From Rhizobiales bacterium GAS188 (lineage in GTDB: Bacteria > Pseudomonadota > Alphaproteobacteria > Rhizobiales > Beijerinckiaceae): a DNA stretch of 64,000 nucleotides. The stretch lies in assembly GCA_900104855.1 (NCBI GenBank), contig FNSS01000001.1:3968001-4032000 (forward strand). Reading direction: 5' to 3'. The notes beneath the pieces are model-generated. The model worked only from the letters and a program-made list of their open reading frames with translations, ran no database searches and had not been told where the DNA came from. Positions 36,534 through 45,445 of this stretch are shown here, piece after piece (position 1 is the first letter of the stretch; every line of letters begins with the position of its first letter). The translations under genes were made by a program, and so were the position numbers.

Positions 36534-37100
36534 GTGAGCGTCACTTTTGAAGCCGGCGAGCGTCTAGCGAGAGGTTTTGGGCAGGCTCGAGGCCCAAAGC
36601 CGGATGCCTGTCTTAACCAAGCCTGCCTAAGCGGCGGGCGAGGCGAGATCGTGGCGGCCCGCAAGCCCGGCGTGGAGCAGAGACGGGCGGGCTGGCGCGC
36701 CGTGCTCGGCATCGGCCTCCTGGTTGTGGCGCTCGCTTTTGTCCTCGGGAAGCCGAGGATGGTCATTCGCGTGCTGCCGCGCTTCGCCGAGCTCTATGCG
36801 GCGGCCGGCATGCCGGTCAATCTGCGCGGCTTCGCCTTCGAGCATGTGACGGCCCGTTTCGAGGAGGCGGGCGGTGGGCGCTTCCTGGCGGTCGAGGGCA
36901 TGCTGCGCAATGTGGCGCGGGCCGCAAGCGACGCGCCGCGCCTGCGCATCACCCTGTCGGACGCGGCCGGCCGGCCGATCTATTCCTGGACGGCGAGCTC
37001 AGGCGTCCGCGCCTTGACGCCGGGAGAGACGGCGCCCTTCCGGGCCCGGCTCGCCGCCCCGCCGCTCGAGGCGCATCGCGTCACGGTCGATTTCATGTAG
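36534..37100 (+). CDS. DUF3426-like membrane protein lacking the usual MJ0042 zinc-finger domain
   Basis: A 188-residue protein. After 45 polar residues there is one helix (AVLGIGLLVVALAFVLG), then a periplasmic domain VNLRGFAFEHVTARFEE, FLAVEGMLRNVAR, IYSWTASSGVRALTPGE and FRARLAAPP, the pattern of the DUF3426 C-terminal half. In Rhizobiales the gene divergent from ftsE normally encodes a protein with an N-terminal CxxC zinc ribbon and this C-terminal domain. Here no CxxC is present, so the zinc finger has been lost or replaced. GTG 36534 follows GAGGG and is preferred to the upstream ATG at 36456. Confidence 0.7.
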   Translation: MSVTFEAGERLARGFGQARGPKPDACLNQACLSGGRGEIVAARKPGVEQRRAGWRAVLGIGLLVVALAFVLGKPRMVIRVLPRFAELYAAAGMPVNLRGFAFEHVTARFEEAGGGRFLAVEGMLRNVARAASDAPRLRITLSDAAGRPIYSWTASSGVRALTPGETAPFRARLAAPPLEAHRVTVDFM

Positions 37101-37106
37101 GAACAC

Positions 37107-37234
37107 GTCATGGCCGTCCCCGCACTTGTTGCGGGGATCAGCCCGGCCATCTACGCCTTCCTCGAACCGGTCGGCTCCGCGACCCGTCGCGAAGGCAAGC
37201 AAGACGTGGATGGCCGGGACAAGCCCGGCCATGA
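37107..37234. repeat. Intergenic repeat, family D (palindromic, GGCCGGGACAAGCCCGGCC core)
   Basis: CGTCATGGCCG at the left and CCCGGCCATGACG at the right are inverted; inside are CCCCGCACTTGTTGCGGGG and GGCCGGGACAAGCCCGGCC, each a hairpin. It lies in the gap between two co-oriented genes. This style of element is widespread in alphaproteobacteria. Confidence 0.8.
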
Positions 37235-37293
37235 CGCGGAAGCCCTTTGCCGGTAAGCTCCTGGGACTGCGTCGCCAATGGAGAATCTGCCGC

Positions 37294-38466
37294 ATGACCG
37301 AGGATGTTCCGCGCTCCGGCGCCAATCATCGCTCATTGTCGCCGCGTACCCTCGCAGTGCAGGCGATGGGGTCCATCGATTCCGTCACCAAGGCGGTGGT
37401 CATGCCGCTGCATATGGCGACGACCTATGTCCGCGACCCCGACAACCAATATCGCTCGGGCTATCTCTATGGCCGGCCCGACAATGCCACGGTGCGCGAG
37501 GCGGAGGCGGTGCTCGCCACGCTCGAAGGCGGCGAGGCGGCCTTGCTCTTCGGTTCGGGGATGGCGGCGATCACCGCCGTCTTCCAGTCGCTCGAGGCCG
37601 GTGACCATATCGTGGCGCAGGACGTGATGTATACGGGCTCGCGCAACTGGCTGCGCGACGAGGCGAAGCGCCGCGGCCTCACCTTCGCGCGCGTCGAGAC
37701 GAGCGACCTGAAAGTGCTTGAGGCGGCCGTGAAGGCAGGCCCCACCAAGCTCGTCTGGATCGAAACGCCGGCCAATCCGCTCTGGTCCGTCACCGATATC
37801 GCGGCGGCGGCCGAGATCGCCCACCGGGCCGGCGCCAAGCTCGCCGTTGACTCCACGGTCGCGACCCCGGTGCTCACCAATCCGCTGGCGCTCGGCGCCG
37901 ATATCGTCATGCATTCGGCGACGAAATACCTCAACGGCCATTCCGACGTGCTTGCCGGCGCCCTCGTGCTGCCGCGGCGCGATGCCCTGTTCGAGCGCCT
38001 GGCGGGCATCCGCTCCATCTATGGGGGCATCCTCGGCCCCTTCGAGGCCTATCTCCTGATCCGCGGCATGCGCACCCTGCATTTGCGGGTCGAGGCCCAG
38101 TGCCGCGCCGCCATGTTGCTCGCCGAGAAGCTCGCGGGCCATCCGGCCGTGGCGCACGTGCTTTATCCGGGGCTCGCCTCCCATCCCCAGCATGCGCTGG
38201 CACGCCGCCAGATGCGCGGCGGCTTCTCCGGCATGCTCTCGATCGCGGTGCGGGGCGGGGAGGCGCGCGCCATCGAGACGGCGGCGCGGGTCGCGGTCTG
38301 GAAGCGCGCCACCTCGCTCGGCGGCGTCGAGAGCCTCATCGAGCATCGCGCCTCGGTCGAGGGACCCGGCACGCCCTGTCCGCCCGATATCCTGCGCCTC
38401 TCGGTCGGCATCGAGGATCCGCAGGACCTCTACGTCGATCTCGACCAGGCGCTGACCGGCAATTGA
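37294..38466 (+). CDS. Trans-sulfuration family PLP enzyme (cystathionine beta-lyase-like)
   Basis: A 390-residue enzyme of the Cys/Met metabolism PLP family. The cofactor Lys is in MHSATKYLNGHSD; YGRPDNATVREAE, FGSGMAAITAVF and VDSTVATPVLTNPL are conserved, as is the C-terminal VESLIEHRAS. MetC (cystathionine beta-lyase), a gamma-lyase or a synthase cannot be separated by eye; the nearest annotation is cystathionine beta-lyase for methionine synthesis. Start at 37294 follows GGAGAA, inside a longer frame. Confidence 0.88.
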   Translation: MTEDVPRSGANHRSLSPRTLAVQAMGSIDSVTKAVVMPLHMATTYVRDPDNQYRSGYLYGRPDNATVREAEAVLATLEGGEAALLFGSGMAAITAVFQSLEAGDHIVAQDVMYTGSRNWLRDEAKRRGLTFARVETSDLKVLEAAVKAGPTKLVWIETPANPLWSVTDIAAAAEIAHRAGAKLAVDSTVATPVLTNPLALGADIVMHSATKYLNGHSDVLAGALVLPRRDALFERLAGIRSIYGGILGPFEAYLLIRGMRTLHLRVEAQCRAAMLLAEKLAGHPAVAHVLYPGLASHPQHALARRQMRGGFSGMLSIAVRGGEARAIETAARVAVWKRATSLGGVESLIEHRASVEGPGTPCPPDILRLSVGIEDPQDLYVDLDQALTGN

Positions 38467-38474
38467 GGGGCTCT

Positions 38475-38502
38475 CCTTCTCCCGCCCAAGAGCGGGAGAA
38501 GG
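38475..38502. terminator. Family A palindrome between convergent genes, possible bidirectional terminator
   Basis: CCTTCTCCCGC / GCGGGAGAAGG with a 6-base centre, identical to the hairpin at 2856-2883. It is 9 bases after the PLP-enzyme stop and 8 bases beyond the argB stop. Confidence 0.6.
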
Positions 38503-38509
38503 AGGCGCA

Positions 38510-39400
38510 TCACCGCCGGATGATGGTGCCGGCGCCGTGGTCGGTGAACAGCTCGACCAGCGCCGCATGCGGCCGTTTGCCGTCGAGAATGACCACGGCC
38601 TCGACGCCCTGCTCGATGGCGTAGATGCAGGTCTCGACCTTGGGGATCATGCCGGCCGTGATCGTGCCGTCGGCGATCAGGCTGCGGCAGCGCTCGACCG
38701 TCAGGTCCGAGATCAGCTTCTTGTCCTTGTCGAGCACGCCGGGCACGTCGGTGAGCAGCAGGAGGCGCTTCGCCCGCATGGCGCCCGCGATGGCGCCCGC
38801 GAAGGTGTCGGCATTGACGTTGTAGGTCTTGCCGTCCGGGCCCGGGCAGACCGGGGCGAGGACGGGGATCAGCTCGGCCTTGAGCACGGCGTCGAGCACG
38901 CTGCGATCGACCCGATCGGGCTCGCCGACGAGGCCGAGATCCACCACCGCCTCGATCTTGCTCCCCGGATCGACGACGCTGCGCAAGAGCTTCTTGGCGG
39001 TGACCAGCGACCCGTCCTTGCCGCAGAGCCCGATGGCGCGGCCGCCTTCGGCCGCGATCCAGCTGACGATCTGCTTGTTGATCGAGCCGGCGAGCACCAT
39101 CTCGACGATCTCGACCGTCTTCTCGTCGGTGACCCGCAGCCCGTCGCGGAATTCCGAGCGGATGCCGAGCTTTTCGAGCATGGTGCCGATCTGCGGGCCG
39201 CCGCCATGGCAGACGATCGGCTTGACGCCCGCCTGCTCGAGCAGCACCACGTCCTCGGCGAAATCCTCGGCGGCCGCACGGTCGCCCATGGCGTGGCCGC
39301 CATATTTGATCACCACGACCTCTTGATCGTAGCGCTGCATGTGCGGCAGGGCCTGTACCAGGAGATGGGCCTGGGCCGAGGCGGTGGGCATGTCGATCAT
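38510..39400 (-). CDS. argB: Acetylglutamate kinase
   Basis: A 296-residue enzyme that phosphorylates N-acetylglutamate in arginine synthesis. The signature set is complete: [19 protein letters not shown], the substrate loop [24 protein letters not shown] and [10 protein letters not shown]. The N-terminal helix before VVIKYGG suggests the hexameric, arginine-inhibited form. A separate alpha/beta hydrolase gene lies 58 bases upstream on the same strand. Confidence 0.97.
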   Translation of the reverse strand: MIDMPTASAQAHLLVQALPHMQRYDQEVVVIKYGGHAMGDRAAAEDFAEDVVLLEQAGVKPIVCHGGGPQIGTMLEKLGIRSEFRDGLRVTDEKTVEIVEMVLAGSINKQIVSWIAAEGGRAIGLCGKDGSLVTAKKLLRSVVDPGSKIEAVVDLGLVGEPDRVDRSVLDAVLKAELIPVLAPVCPGPDGKTYNVNADTFAGAIAGAMRAKRLLLLTDVPGVLDKDKKLISDLTVERCRSLIADGTITAGMIPKVETCIYAIEQGVEAVVILDGKRPHAALVELFTDHGAGTIIRR

Positions 39401-39458
39401 GGGAGGACGCCGTCCGGAGCGATGGGTGGCGTCCTTCTAGCCGGGACGCGCCGCCCGC

Positions 39459-40289
39459 TCAATGGGGAGCGGCCCGCGCCTCGGAGAGGAAGCCGTGCAG
39501 CAGCTTGGTGAACTCGGCCGGCCGTTCGACATAGGGCAGATGGCCTGCCCCCGCGAACACCTCGAATCTGGCGCCGGGGATGGCCTGCGCCATCCGCTCC
39601 ATGGAGCGCGGCGGGGCGAGCTTGTCCTCGGCGCCGGCGACGCACAGGGCCGGCACGGCGATCGCCTTGAGGTCGTGGCGCCGGTCGAAGCCGATGAGGC
39701 TGCGCACCGAGGCCCGATAGGCGGCCTCCAGGATCTCGCCATTTGCCGCCACCGCGGCCGCTGCGGCCTGCGGGTCGGCATTCGGGCTCATGGCGCCGCG
39801 CACCATCGCGGGGGCGATCTCGGCGAGCGTCTTGCCGGCATCGAGCGGCCCGAAGCGCTCGGCCAGGAACTGTTCCTCGAAGCTCCCATCCTTGGAGCCG
39901 AAGACCGGCGTCGTCGCCACCAGGGTCAGCGAGCCGACGCGTTCCGGCCGGCCGGCGGCAAATTCGAGCGCCAGCATGCCGCCATGCGAATGCCCGACGA
40001 GGTCGGCCTGCGCAATGCCGAGCCCGTCCAGGATCTGGCCGAGCCGGATCGCGAGACCGGCCATCGTATAGGGCTCGAACATCGGCGCGCCGTCATAGCC
40101 CGGCAGCGGTATCCCCACGGCCCGCCCCTCGGCGCCCAGAACCTCGACCAGCGGACGGAAGGTCGCGGCCGACAGCCCCACCCCGTGCAGGAACACCGCA
40201 GCCCGGGCGCCGGAGCCGTGCGAGATGACATGCGAGAGGGTGTCGCCCGCCGGCCCAGCCGCGGCGGGAACGCTTCGGCTCGCGGCCAT
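39459..40289 (-). CDS. Alpha/beta-fold hydrolase (3-oxoadipate enol-lactonase-like)
   Basis: A 276-residue hydrolase. The oxyanion strand FLHGVGLSAATF, the nucleophile elbow GHSHGG (Ser), an Asp in GAEDKLAPP and the His in GAGHLPYVE give a complete triad. The overall pattern resembles PcaD-type enol-lactonases, but no other protocatechuate gene is here, so substrate is open. The stand-alone RAM-domain gene ends one base before its start region and the two are probably one transcript. Confidence 0.85.
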   Translation of the reverse strand: MAASRSVPAAAGPAGDTLSHVISHGSGARAAVFLHGVGLSAATFRPLVEVLGAEGRAVGIPLPGYDGAPMFEPYTMAGLAIRLGQILDGLGIAQADLVGHSHGGMLALEFAAGRPERVGSLTLVATTPVFGSKDGSFEEQFLAERFGPLDAGKTLAEIAPAMVRGAMSPNADPQAAAAAVAANGEILEAAYRASVRSLIGFDRRHDLKAIAVPALCVAGAEDKLAPPRSMERMAQAIPGARFEVFAGAGHLPYVERPAEFTKLLHGFLSEARAAPH

Positions 40290-40290
40290 C

Positions 40291-40548
40291 TCAGAAGGCC
40301 TTGAAGGTGATCATCGTCCGGGTATCGAGGATTTCCGGGATGGTCTGCACCTTCTGCGCCACGAAATGCCCGATATCGATCTCCGGATCGAGATGGAATT
40401 TGGCGATGATGTCGTAATTGCCGGCCGTCGAGTAGATCTCGGAGGCGATCTCGGCATCGGCGAGCGCGCTCGCGACCTCGTAGGTCTTGCCGAGCTTGCA
40501 CTTGATCTCGACGAAGAAGGTCTGCATTCCCTTCGGCGTGGGGGGCAT
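40291..40548 (-). CDS. Stand-alone RAM (Lrp/AsnC C-terminal) domain protein
   Basis: An 85-residue protein consisting only of the ligand-binding/oligomerisation domain of Lrp-family regulators: VEIKCKLGKTYEVASALAD, then GNYDIIAKFHLD and a C-terminal DTRTMITFKAF. There is no DNA-binding helix-turn-helix. Such proteins may sense amino acids or assemble with full Lrp proteins. The start at 40548 has AGGAG at about ten bases; Met at 40527 is an alternative. First gene of a pair with the hydrolase. Confidence 0.85.
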   Translation of the reverse strand: MPPTPKGMQTFFVEIKCKLGKTYEVASALADAEIASEIYSTAGNYDIIAKFHLDPEIDIGHFVAQKVQTIPEILDTRTMITFKAF

Positions 40549-40917
40549 GTCGAAAAGCTCTCCTGATGGCCTCCAGCCTATCTAGCATCGCACCGCCGCT
40601 CCCGCCAACGGCAGCGGAATGAGGACATTTTCAGCGCCAGTAGCCATGGGGGCGCCGGCGCCCTTCACCTCTCCCCAGCGCCGGGTGCGCCCACCTCTCC
40701 CCTTGCGGGTGAGGGGGGCAGCGCCAGCCTGGGAGGCCCCTCACCTTGGGTTGGAGGGGCTGCTCTGACCCTTATAGAGGCAGTTGCCGCACCCCTCACC
40801 CGGATCACTCCCTGCGGTCGCGATCCGAGAGCGCGACCTCGAAATGCCCGAAGCCAGGTATCAAACCGAGTGAAAAGAGCCCTGAACTCCGGCCGTCCCG
40901 TCGCCGCAGATTTTCCG
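40549..40917. other. Intergenic region with GC-rich inverted repeats
   Basis: No gene seen. It contains repeated CCTCTCCCC and CCCTCACC blocks with inverse partners (for example CTCTCCCCTTGCGGGTGAGGGG near 40695-40716), again in the style of Rhizobiales intergenic palindromes, and ends with the promoter of the tRNA. Confidence 0.6.
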
Positions 40918-40946
40918 TTGGCCAAATCCGGCTGTCGGGCTATAGA
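40918..40946 (+). promoter_or_regulatory. Likely promoter of tRNA-Leu
   Basis: TTGGCC and TATAGA are separated by exactly 17 bases. The -10 box ends 12 bases before the mature tRNA start, which is a normal leader length. Confidence 0.6.
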
Positions 40947-40958
40947 CGGTCGCCAGCT

Positions 40959-41043
40959 GCGGGCGTGGTGGAACTGGTAGACGCGCCGGACTCAAAATCC
41001 GGTTCCGAAAGGAGTGTCGGTTCGATTCCGACCGCCCGCACCA
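40959..41043 (+). tRNA. tRNA-Leu (anticodon CAA)
   Basis: An 85-base gene with encoded CCA. The acceptor stem GCGGGCG pairs with CGCCCGC; the anticodon stem CCGGA/TCCGG encloses CTCAAAA, giving anticodon CAA; the long variable arm typical of leucine tRNAs and the TTCGATTCC T-loop are present. The GC drop and TetR remnant downstream suggest it served as an integration site. Confidence 0.97.
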
Positions 41044-41146
41044 TTTGGCCTTGGGGCTGACGAGCGAATCCCCGGCGACAGCTTCCTTCCGCGTGCAGTG
41101 CACCGCCGGGCACATGAATGTAAGCACCGGCTTTTCCCGCGCCCAT

Positions 41147-41683
41147 TCATATCCTCGTGCTCCTTGCCGCAGAACCCCTCCTTGCTAGAGATGATGAAGG
41201 GATCCGCTTGCTCGCCTTGCTTTCGGGCGGCGCCAGGAACCGGGTGATCAAGGTTTTGAGGAGTTCGACGCTCTTGACCATGTCGAACTTCGGGTCGCGG
41301 ACGCTTAAGGTTTTCGAACCGTCGATCACGCTGATCAGGATCGCCGCCGCGGCTTCGGCGTCGAGATTGGGGTCGATCTCGCCGCGCGCCTGGCCCTTGC
41401 GGAGAGACTCGGAAAGATGGCTCCGCAGTGCTCGGTCCCGCGCATCCCGATAGGCCTGGGCAGCCTGTCTCTCGAGGCGGAAGCTCGCGACCAGCGCGGC
41501 GTCCAAAAGGCCGCCATCATCTGGGCACGCGGAGCCAATTTCCTTCTCGGCACCTCCTTGGGAGGAGCGCCCAAGAACACCGCCTGCGAGGCGTTCGGCC
41601 GGGACCCCGGAATTGTCGGGCTGATCGGAGGCAGCATCGGCGCGCCCCAGAATGGACGGACAAGGGCGGCCCACCGAATACAT
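41147..41683 (-). pseudogene. Remnant of a TetR/AcrR-family regulator (C-terminal domain only)
   Basis: From about residue 45 of the open frame the sequence reads as a TetR C-terminal domain (GGLLDAALVASFRLERQA, LRKGQARGEIDPNLDAEAAA, ISVIDGSKTLSVRDPKFDM, LLKTLITRFLAPP). The N-terminal helix-turn-helix that should precede it is absent in all frames up to 41.93 kb; residues 1-40 look like random read-through. The gene has been cut, perhaps when foreign DNA entered next to the tRNA. Unlikely to bind DNA as it stands. Confidence 0.65.
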
Positions 41684-42792
41684 CGGCGCCGGGCGTGATC
41701 GTCGCGCGCCCCTAAAGCCGAGTCGAAGGAGACATTCCGAGACGCTCGGCCAACTCTAGCGATCTGCTCGATTCCTTATCCGGAAATGCCGCTCTCGCGA
41801 CGTTCTGCTGCGCCATCACGGTGACAGCGTATCTATTGTGGAGCCATTGTGCGCCGCGCTTGGCTGTCTCTCGACCCCGGGACCGTGCACAGCACGTCTC
41901 GGCACGCACAGTTGAGTGTACCGTCACCGAATCTTCATGCCCGAGCCTGGACGCTTACCCTCAACGCCAACCATCAATCTCACAAGACGGCCGACACCCG
42001 AGGGATACGGAGCAACACAAATCCATTTCCAAATCAAATTGCGAAAAGATTGGGATAGCTTCAGCGAACGACCGACTAGTCGACCATATAACGATTGGAT
42101 CACGCTAATTGTAGAACCTGTGATTTGGGCCGGTGCCGCTGGGCATTGGGGATCTTCGACCAACCTTCGATTCGCAACCTCCGAACCCTTCGCTTACTGA
42201 AGGCCAAAGCCAGTACGGCGCGTCTCAGTCGGTAATGCCCTCAGCTTGAGTCACGCTTGGGAGGTTGATTTGGCTAAGAGAGTAGCGCACAAAGCGGCAA
42301 AGCATTCGAAGACAGCGCATGGTGTCTCCTTTGGGTGGCGGCCGGCCACGCTGCAATGGCTGTTGGTTACAATGACGCGTCTCAGCGGTTCACAATCAGG
42401 AATTCTTGGGGGGCAGGGAAAGGAGATAATGGATATTACTACATGCCATACCAATAATTAATAAACACGTCCTTATCCGATGATTTCTGGACAATCTGCA
42501 CCGTCTCCACTGCTGCATTTTCGGGAGAATAGCAGCCACGAACGACTATTCTTCTGGTCACTAACTAGCATTCACGCCTGCAGAGTCTGCGGGTTGCCCG
42601 ATTTCTGACGTGCTGCCCCGAACTGACCGCTAGAGCAGGAGAATCGTTCTACAGAAGTATGCGCAGCGCATTTTGACCTCCCGCACAACCTCGGCAAACC
42701 AATTCGCCAGAGCGGCATATTGCTTTTACCGAATGTCGACTCCCTTAGTTGTAAATAGCTCCCAATTGTTACAAATAAGTAGAAGCGATCGC
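41684..42792. other. Gene-poor stretch at the start of the low-GC segment
   Basis: About 1.1 kb with no gene I can support. The base composition drops from about 41.95 kb onward. Short open frames exist (for example + strand 41916-42200, GTG start, ending ATSEPFAY; and 42246-42461) but have no recognisable motif or ribosome site. The AT-rich run 42440-42560 and 42740-42785 probably contain the promoter of the lipoprotein gene. Confidence 0.5.
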
Positions 42793-43782
42793 ATGCACAA
42801 ATGTTTGCACTCTCTAGTCGCACTCTTTAGCGTCAATTGCGCTTCTGGATGCGCGATACACCCTGATCCGGGCGATTACGCAGGCGTGTCGACCTATCAC
42901 ATCGTGAGGCAAATCCGTTGCGAGACGCGACAAGCGGTGTTTGCTTCGATCGTCGAGCTTCTCACCAGCGGCGAGAACCCAAATAAAGTGAATGAAGGCG
43001 ACTACCAGACTGGCTTGAAATATAGCAGCGGTGCGAACATGCAAGAATTCCGACCGAACATGTTGAAAGGCCCGGCGCGGAAGTTCGTCGATATTATTTG
43101 GAATACAGCGATTGTTTATAACTATAATCTTGAAATGGGCGAGACAAATAACTTGGACACGGAGATCAATCTGCTTAAGACTCTTCCCACGGCGACCCGC
43201 ATGCTAGGCCTGAAGGGCAATTTTGACAGGACCCGTCAGAACACGCGGGTCTTTACGATCAGCGACAGCTTCGGCGACCTTGTGAGCAAACTTCCGAGCA
43301 GGTATTGCACGAAGTACATAGCTCAAGAGAACATCGTCTACCCAATTGCCGGGAAGATCGGCATGGAGGCTGTCATCCATGACTTCATAAATCTGGCGAT
43401 CTACGCGAACCTAAGCGGAGACGGGGCAAAAAGCGTGACGGACCCTCCGGGACCGCCTACGATGGCTGACCAACTTGAGTTCAAGACGACGCTGACGGCC
43501 TCCGCCACGCCGAAGGTCACATTCACCCCAGTCGGCCCAGGATTACACGTCGCTGACGCCTCACTCACCGCGTTGGCAACCCGCGAGGACACGCACCAGT
43601 TGACGATTGGCCTCGCTGTCCCCACCAAAGCCAACCATGGGCTAACCAACACGCGCGACAGCATCTTCGTCGGCCTTATCACGGCTGACACCACGACCGG
43701 CCCGAAGCTAGCGGCGGCTCAGGCCGCGGATCAGTTGATTGCGCAAAAATTGCTGGCGCCCAAGATCGTAATCACGCCATAG
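42793..43782 (+). CDS. Hypothetical lipoprotein of the tRNA-linked island
   Basis: A 329-residue protein I cannot assign. The start at 42793 gives a short signal peptide with a lipobox ASGC (Cys at residue 19), so it should be a lipid-anchored envelope protein. DYAGVSTYHIVRQIRCETR follows directly. The body is of mixed composition, with a beta-rich C-terminal third (ALATREDTHQLTIGLAV, SIFVGLITADTTTGP). Codon use and GC are clearly unlike the flanking genes. It is followed 15 bases later by a small basic protein gene with a perfect ribosome site, so the two probably share a transcript. Confidence 0.75.
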   Translation: MHKCLHSLVALFSVNCASGCAIHPDPGDYAGVSTYHIVRQIRCETRQAVFASIVELLTSGENPNKVNEGDYQTGLKYSSGANMQEFRPNMLKGPARKFVDIIWNTAIVYNYNLEMGETNNLDTEINLLKTLPTATRMLGLKGNFDRTRQNTRVFTISDSFGDLVSKLPSRYCTKYIAQENIVYPIAGKIGMEAVIHDFINLAIYANLSGDGAKSVTDPPGPPTMADQLEFKTTLTASATPKVTFTPVGPGLHVADASLTALATREDTHQLTIGLAVPTKANHGLTNTRDSIFVGLITADTTTGPKLAAAQAADQLIAQKLLAPKIVITP

Positions 43783-43797
43783 CAACGGAGGTGAATG

Positions 43798-44118
43798 ATG
43801 GCAAAGCAACCTGCCACGACGAAAGCCGCGACCAAAACGTCCCGCAAGAAGCGGGCCGTGCGCATCGGCATCTACGGCGTCGCCAAGGTTCTGAAGATGA
43901 TTCATGAGAAAGGCGACCCCGTGGCCTTCAAGAAGGCGATGAAGGATCACGACAAAACCGTGACCATAAGCGCAAAGACGTATCGGGCGATAAAGGACTT
44001 CGTCGGCTCACGGGACGAACTGAAGGGGTTCTCCACCGCAAAGCAAATGGACGTTTGCGATCCTGAATTCGAGATATGCTGGGGCAAGGCGACGCATCCG
44101 GACTTCACCAAGGCCTAG
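43798..44118 (+). CDS. Hypothetical small basic protein of the island
   Basis: A 106-residue protein with no domain I recognise. Residues 1-22 are very basic (repeated Lys/Thr/Ala, TSRKKRAVRIG), the middle is Lys-rich and helical (VAKVLKMIHEKGDPVAFKKA), and the last third holds two cysteines (DVCDPEFEICWG). The basic N-terminus could bind nucleic acid or membrane phosphates. ATG 43798 has GGAGGTGA just upstream (ATG 43795 is alternative). It sits 15 bases behind the lipoprotein gene. Confidence 0.7.
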   Translation: MAKQPATTKAATKTSRKKRAVRIGIYGVAKVLKMIHEKGDPVAFKKAMKDHDKTVTISAKTYRAIKDFVGSRDELKGFSTAKQMDVCDPEFEICWGKATHPDFTKA

Positions 44119-44264
44119 CGGGCCGTTGAAAGAGGCGCTCGCCGCGGCGCCGTGGGCGTGATTGATTGTCTTGGAAGGGATTCGGAGGACGATGAGACGC
44201 CGACATGGGACCGTGAAGGTTTCGAGTATGGTCGTATTGGCCGTTTGGAATTGTGGAGAAACAC

Positions 44265-44552
44265 ATGTCTGATTCGACCTATGAGTCTCAAGTGCAACAA
44301 CTTCTTCTCCGACGAGCGGAACTGTCAGCCAAGTCGATCGGTTTCATGATCAATGCTATTAGCATGATCGCTGGGCTCATATCTATAGTTGTCGTTGGGA
44401 GTGTTGTTGTCCTTGCTTGGTCGGGTAAGGTGATACCCGAAGTTCTGGCTAATTGGGGGGGAATTATTTTGGGTTTTTATTTTGGGCAGTTCATAAATTT
44501 GGTCAAAGATTATATGGGCGTTTTGCAACCTCCCGCACCGCCCAAACCCTAG
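44265..44552 (+). CDS. Hypothetical two-helix membrane protein of the island
   Basis: A 95-residue protein. A polar N-terminal 30 residues (SQVQQLLLRRAELSAKS) are followed by two hydrophobic helices (about 31-55, ISMIAGLISIVVVGSVVVLA; and 64-83, WGGIILGFYFGQFINLV) and a short Pro-rich tail (LQPPAPPKP). It resembles a small holin-like or anchor protein in shape only. Start at 44265 follows GTGGAG. The gap of 146 bases before it suggests a separate transcript start, while the next gene follows after 38 bases. Confidence 0.7.
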   Translation: MSDSTYESQVQQLLLRRAELSAKSIGFMINAISMIAGLISIVVVGSVVVLAWSGKVIPEVLANWGGIILGFYFGQFINLVKDYMGVLQPPAPPKP

Positions 44553-44590
44553 TTCGAGGTTGGTCGATTCGTAGCCCAGGGGAGGTCGAT

Positions 44591-45445
44591 TTGAGAGGAC
44601 CCTTCTTTGTTTCATTGTGCCTCTTGTTGTGCGCGTTCCGAGGTATCTCACCGGCACTGGCGGACTCCTGCCCAGGCCCGAACGCACAGCGAATACAGGA
44701 CGCTCAGTTTGATTTTACCTACGAATCATGGATTATCGGGACAAATAACCTGTTTGGTGTAAACACCTACGGCCGATGTGTAGCCGTGCTCAATCAACAG
44801 AATATTGCCGTCGATTGGATTGGAACTCAATTGAAGGGACAGGCGGCGCCGGACAAGCCGATACTTGTTACGTTTCCGTTTGTAAACCTGGTTACCAAGG
44901 AGGCACCGAGCGAGCTGCGATACGGGTCCACGGATCCTCCAACGAAGTCAAAGAGTGTGAATTTCTTGGCAAATACGGGAGAATTGTCTCCCGGGCAAAG
45001 TCAAGTTGCTGCGCGAGTACTTCAGTTGCGCGCTCAAATGTTCAATGGGCTTGGTGGTGACCCGTCCTTTTTCGCAGCGACCACTCACGCGCAGATTAAC
45101 GTGACCAATTTGGAAAACTCAATTACCGGGACCTTGAACGTTATTTTAGTCAGCCAAATCGACTTGCTTGAGCCAATCTACACGTACAAGATTACTTACA
45201 GCGTTACGGGAGATTTGCCGAGTGGAGGGCTCTTGATGAGGCCGCAGTCGAAATATTTTGCGACTGTCATCGGGCCAGATGGCGCGACCAATTTGGACGG
45301 TAAAGGTGGCAATATTAATCGAGGATTTAGCGGCTCTAAAGTGGATCATGAGCGTACGACAATGTTGTTTGACCGGTTTGACCTAGTTGACCGTGACGGC
45401 AGATTGGTAGCAGCTTTTCCCGTCTCGTACTACGGTCCGCCTTGA
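44591..45445 (+). CDS. Hypothetical secreted protein of the island
   Basis: A 284-residue protein with a clear Sec signal (hydrophobic FVSLCLLLCAF, cleavage near SPALA-DSC) and a mature domain rich in beta strands, with Cys in DSCPG and YGRCVAV. No family recognised. The best start is TTG 44591, five bases after GGAGG; no ATG or GTG gives a good signal peptide. It follows the two-helix membrane protein by 38 bases and probably forms a unit with it. AT-rich for this genome. Confidence 0.7.
   Translation: MRGPFFVSLCLLLCAFRGISPALADSCPGPNAQRIQDAQFDFTYESWIIGTNNLFGVNTYGRCVAVLNQQNIAVDWIGTQLKGQAAPDKPILVTFPFVNLVTKEAPSELRYGSTDPPTKSKSVNFLANTGELSPGQSQVAARVLQLRAQMFNGLGGDPSFFAATTHAQINVTNLENSITGTLNVILVSQIDLLEPIYTYKITYSVTGDLPSGGLLMRPQSKYFATVIGPDGATNLDGKGGNINRGFSGSKVDHERTTMLFDRFDLVDRDGRLVAAFPVSYYGPP

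Noticed and set aside
41916-42200. Small protein gene in the gene-poor stretch
   Set aside because: GTG start without ribosome site and no recognisable motif; could be real but unsupported.
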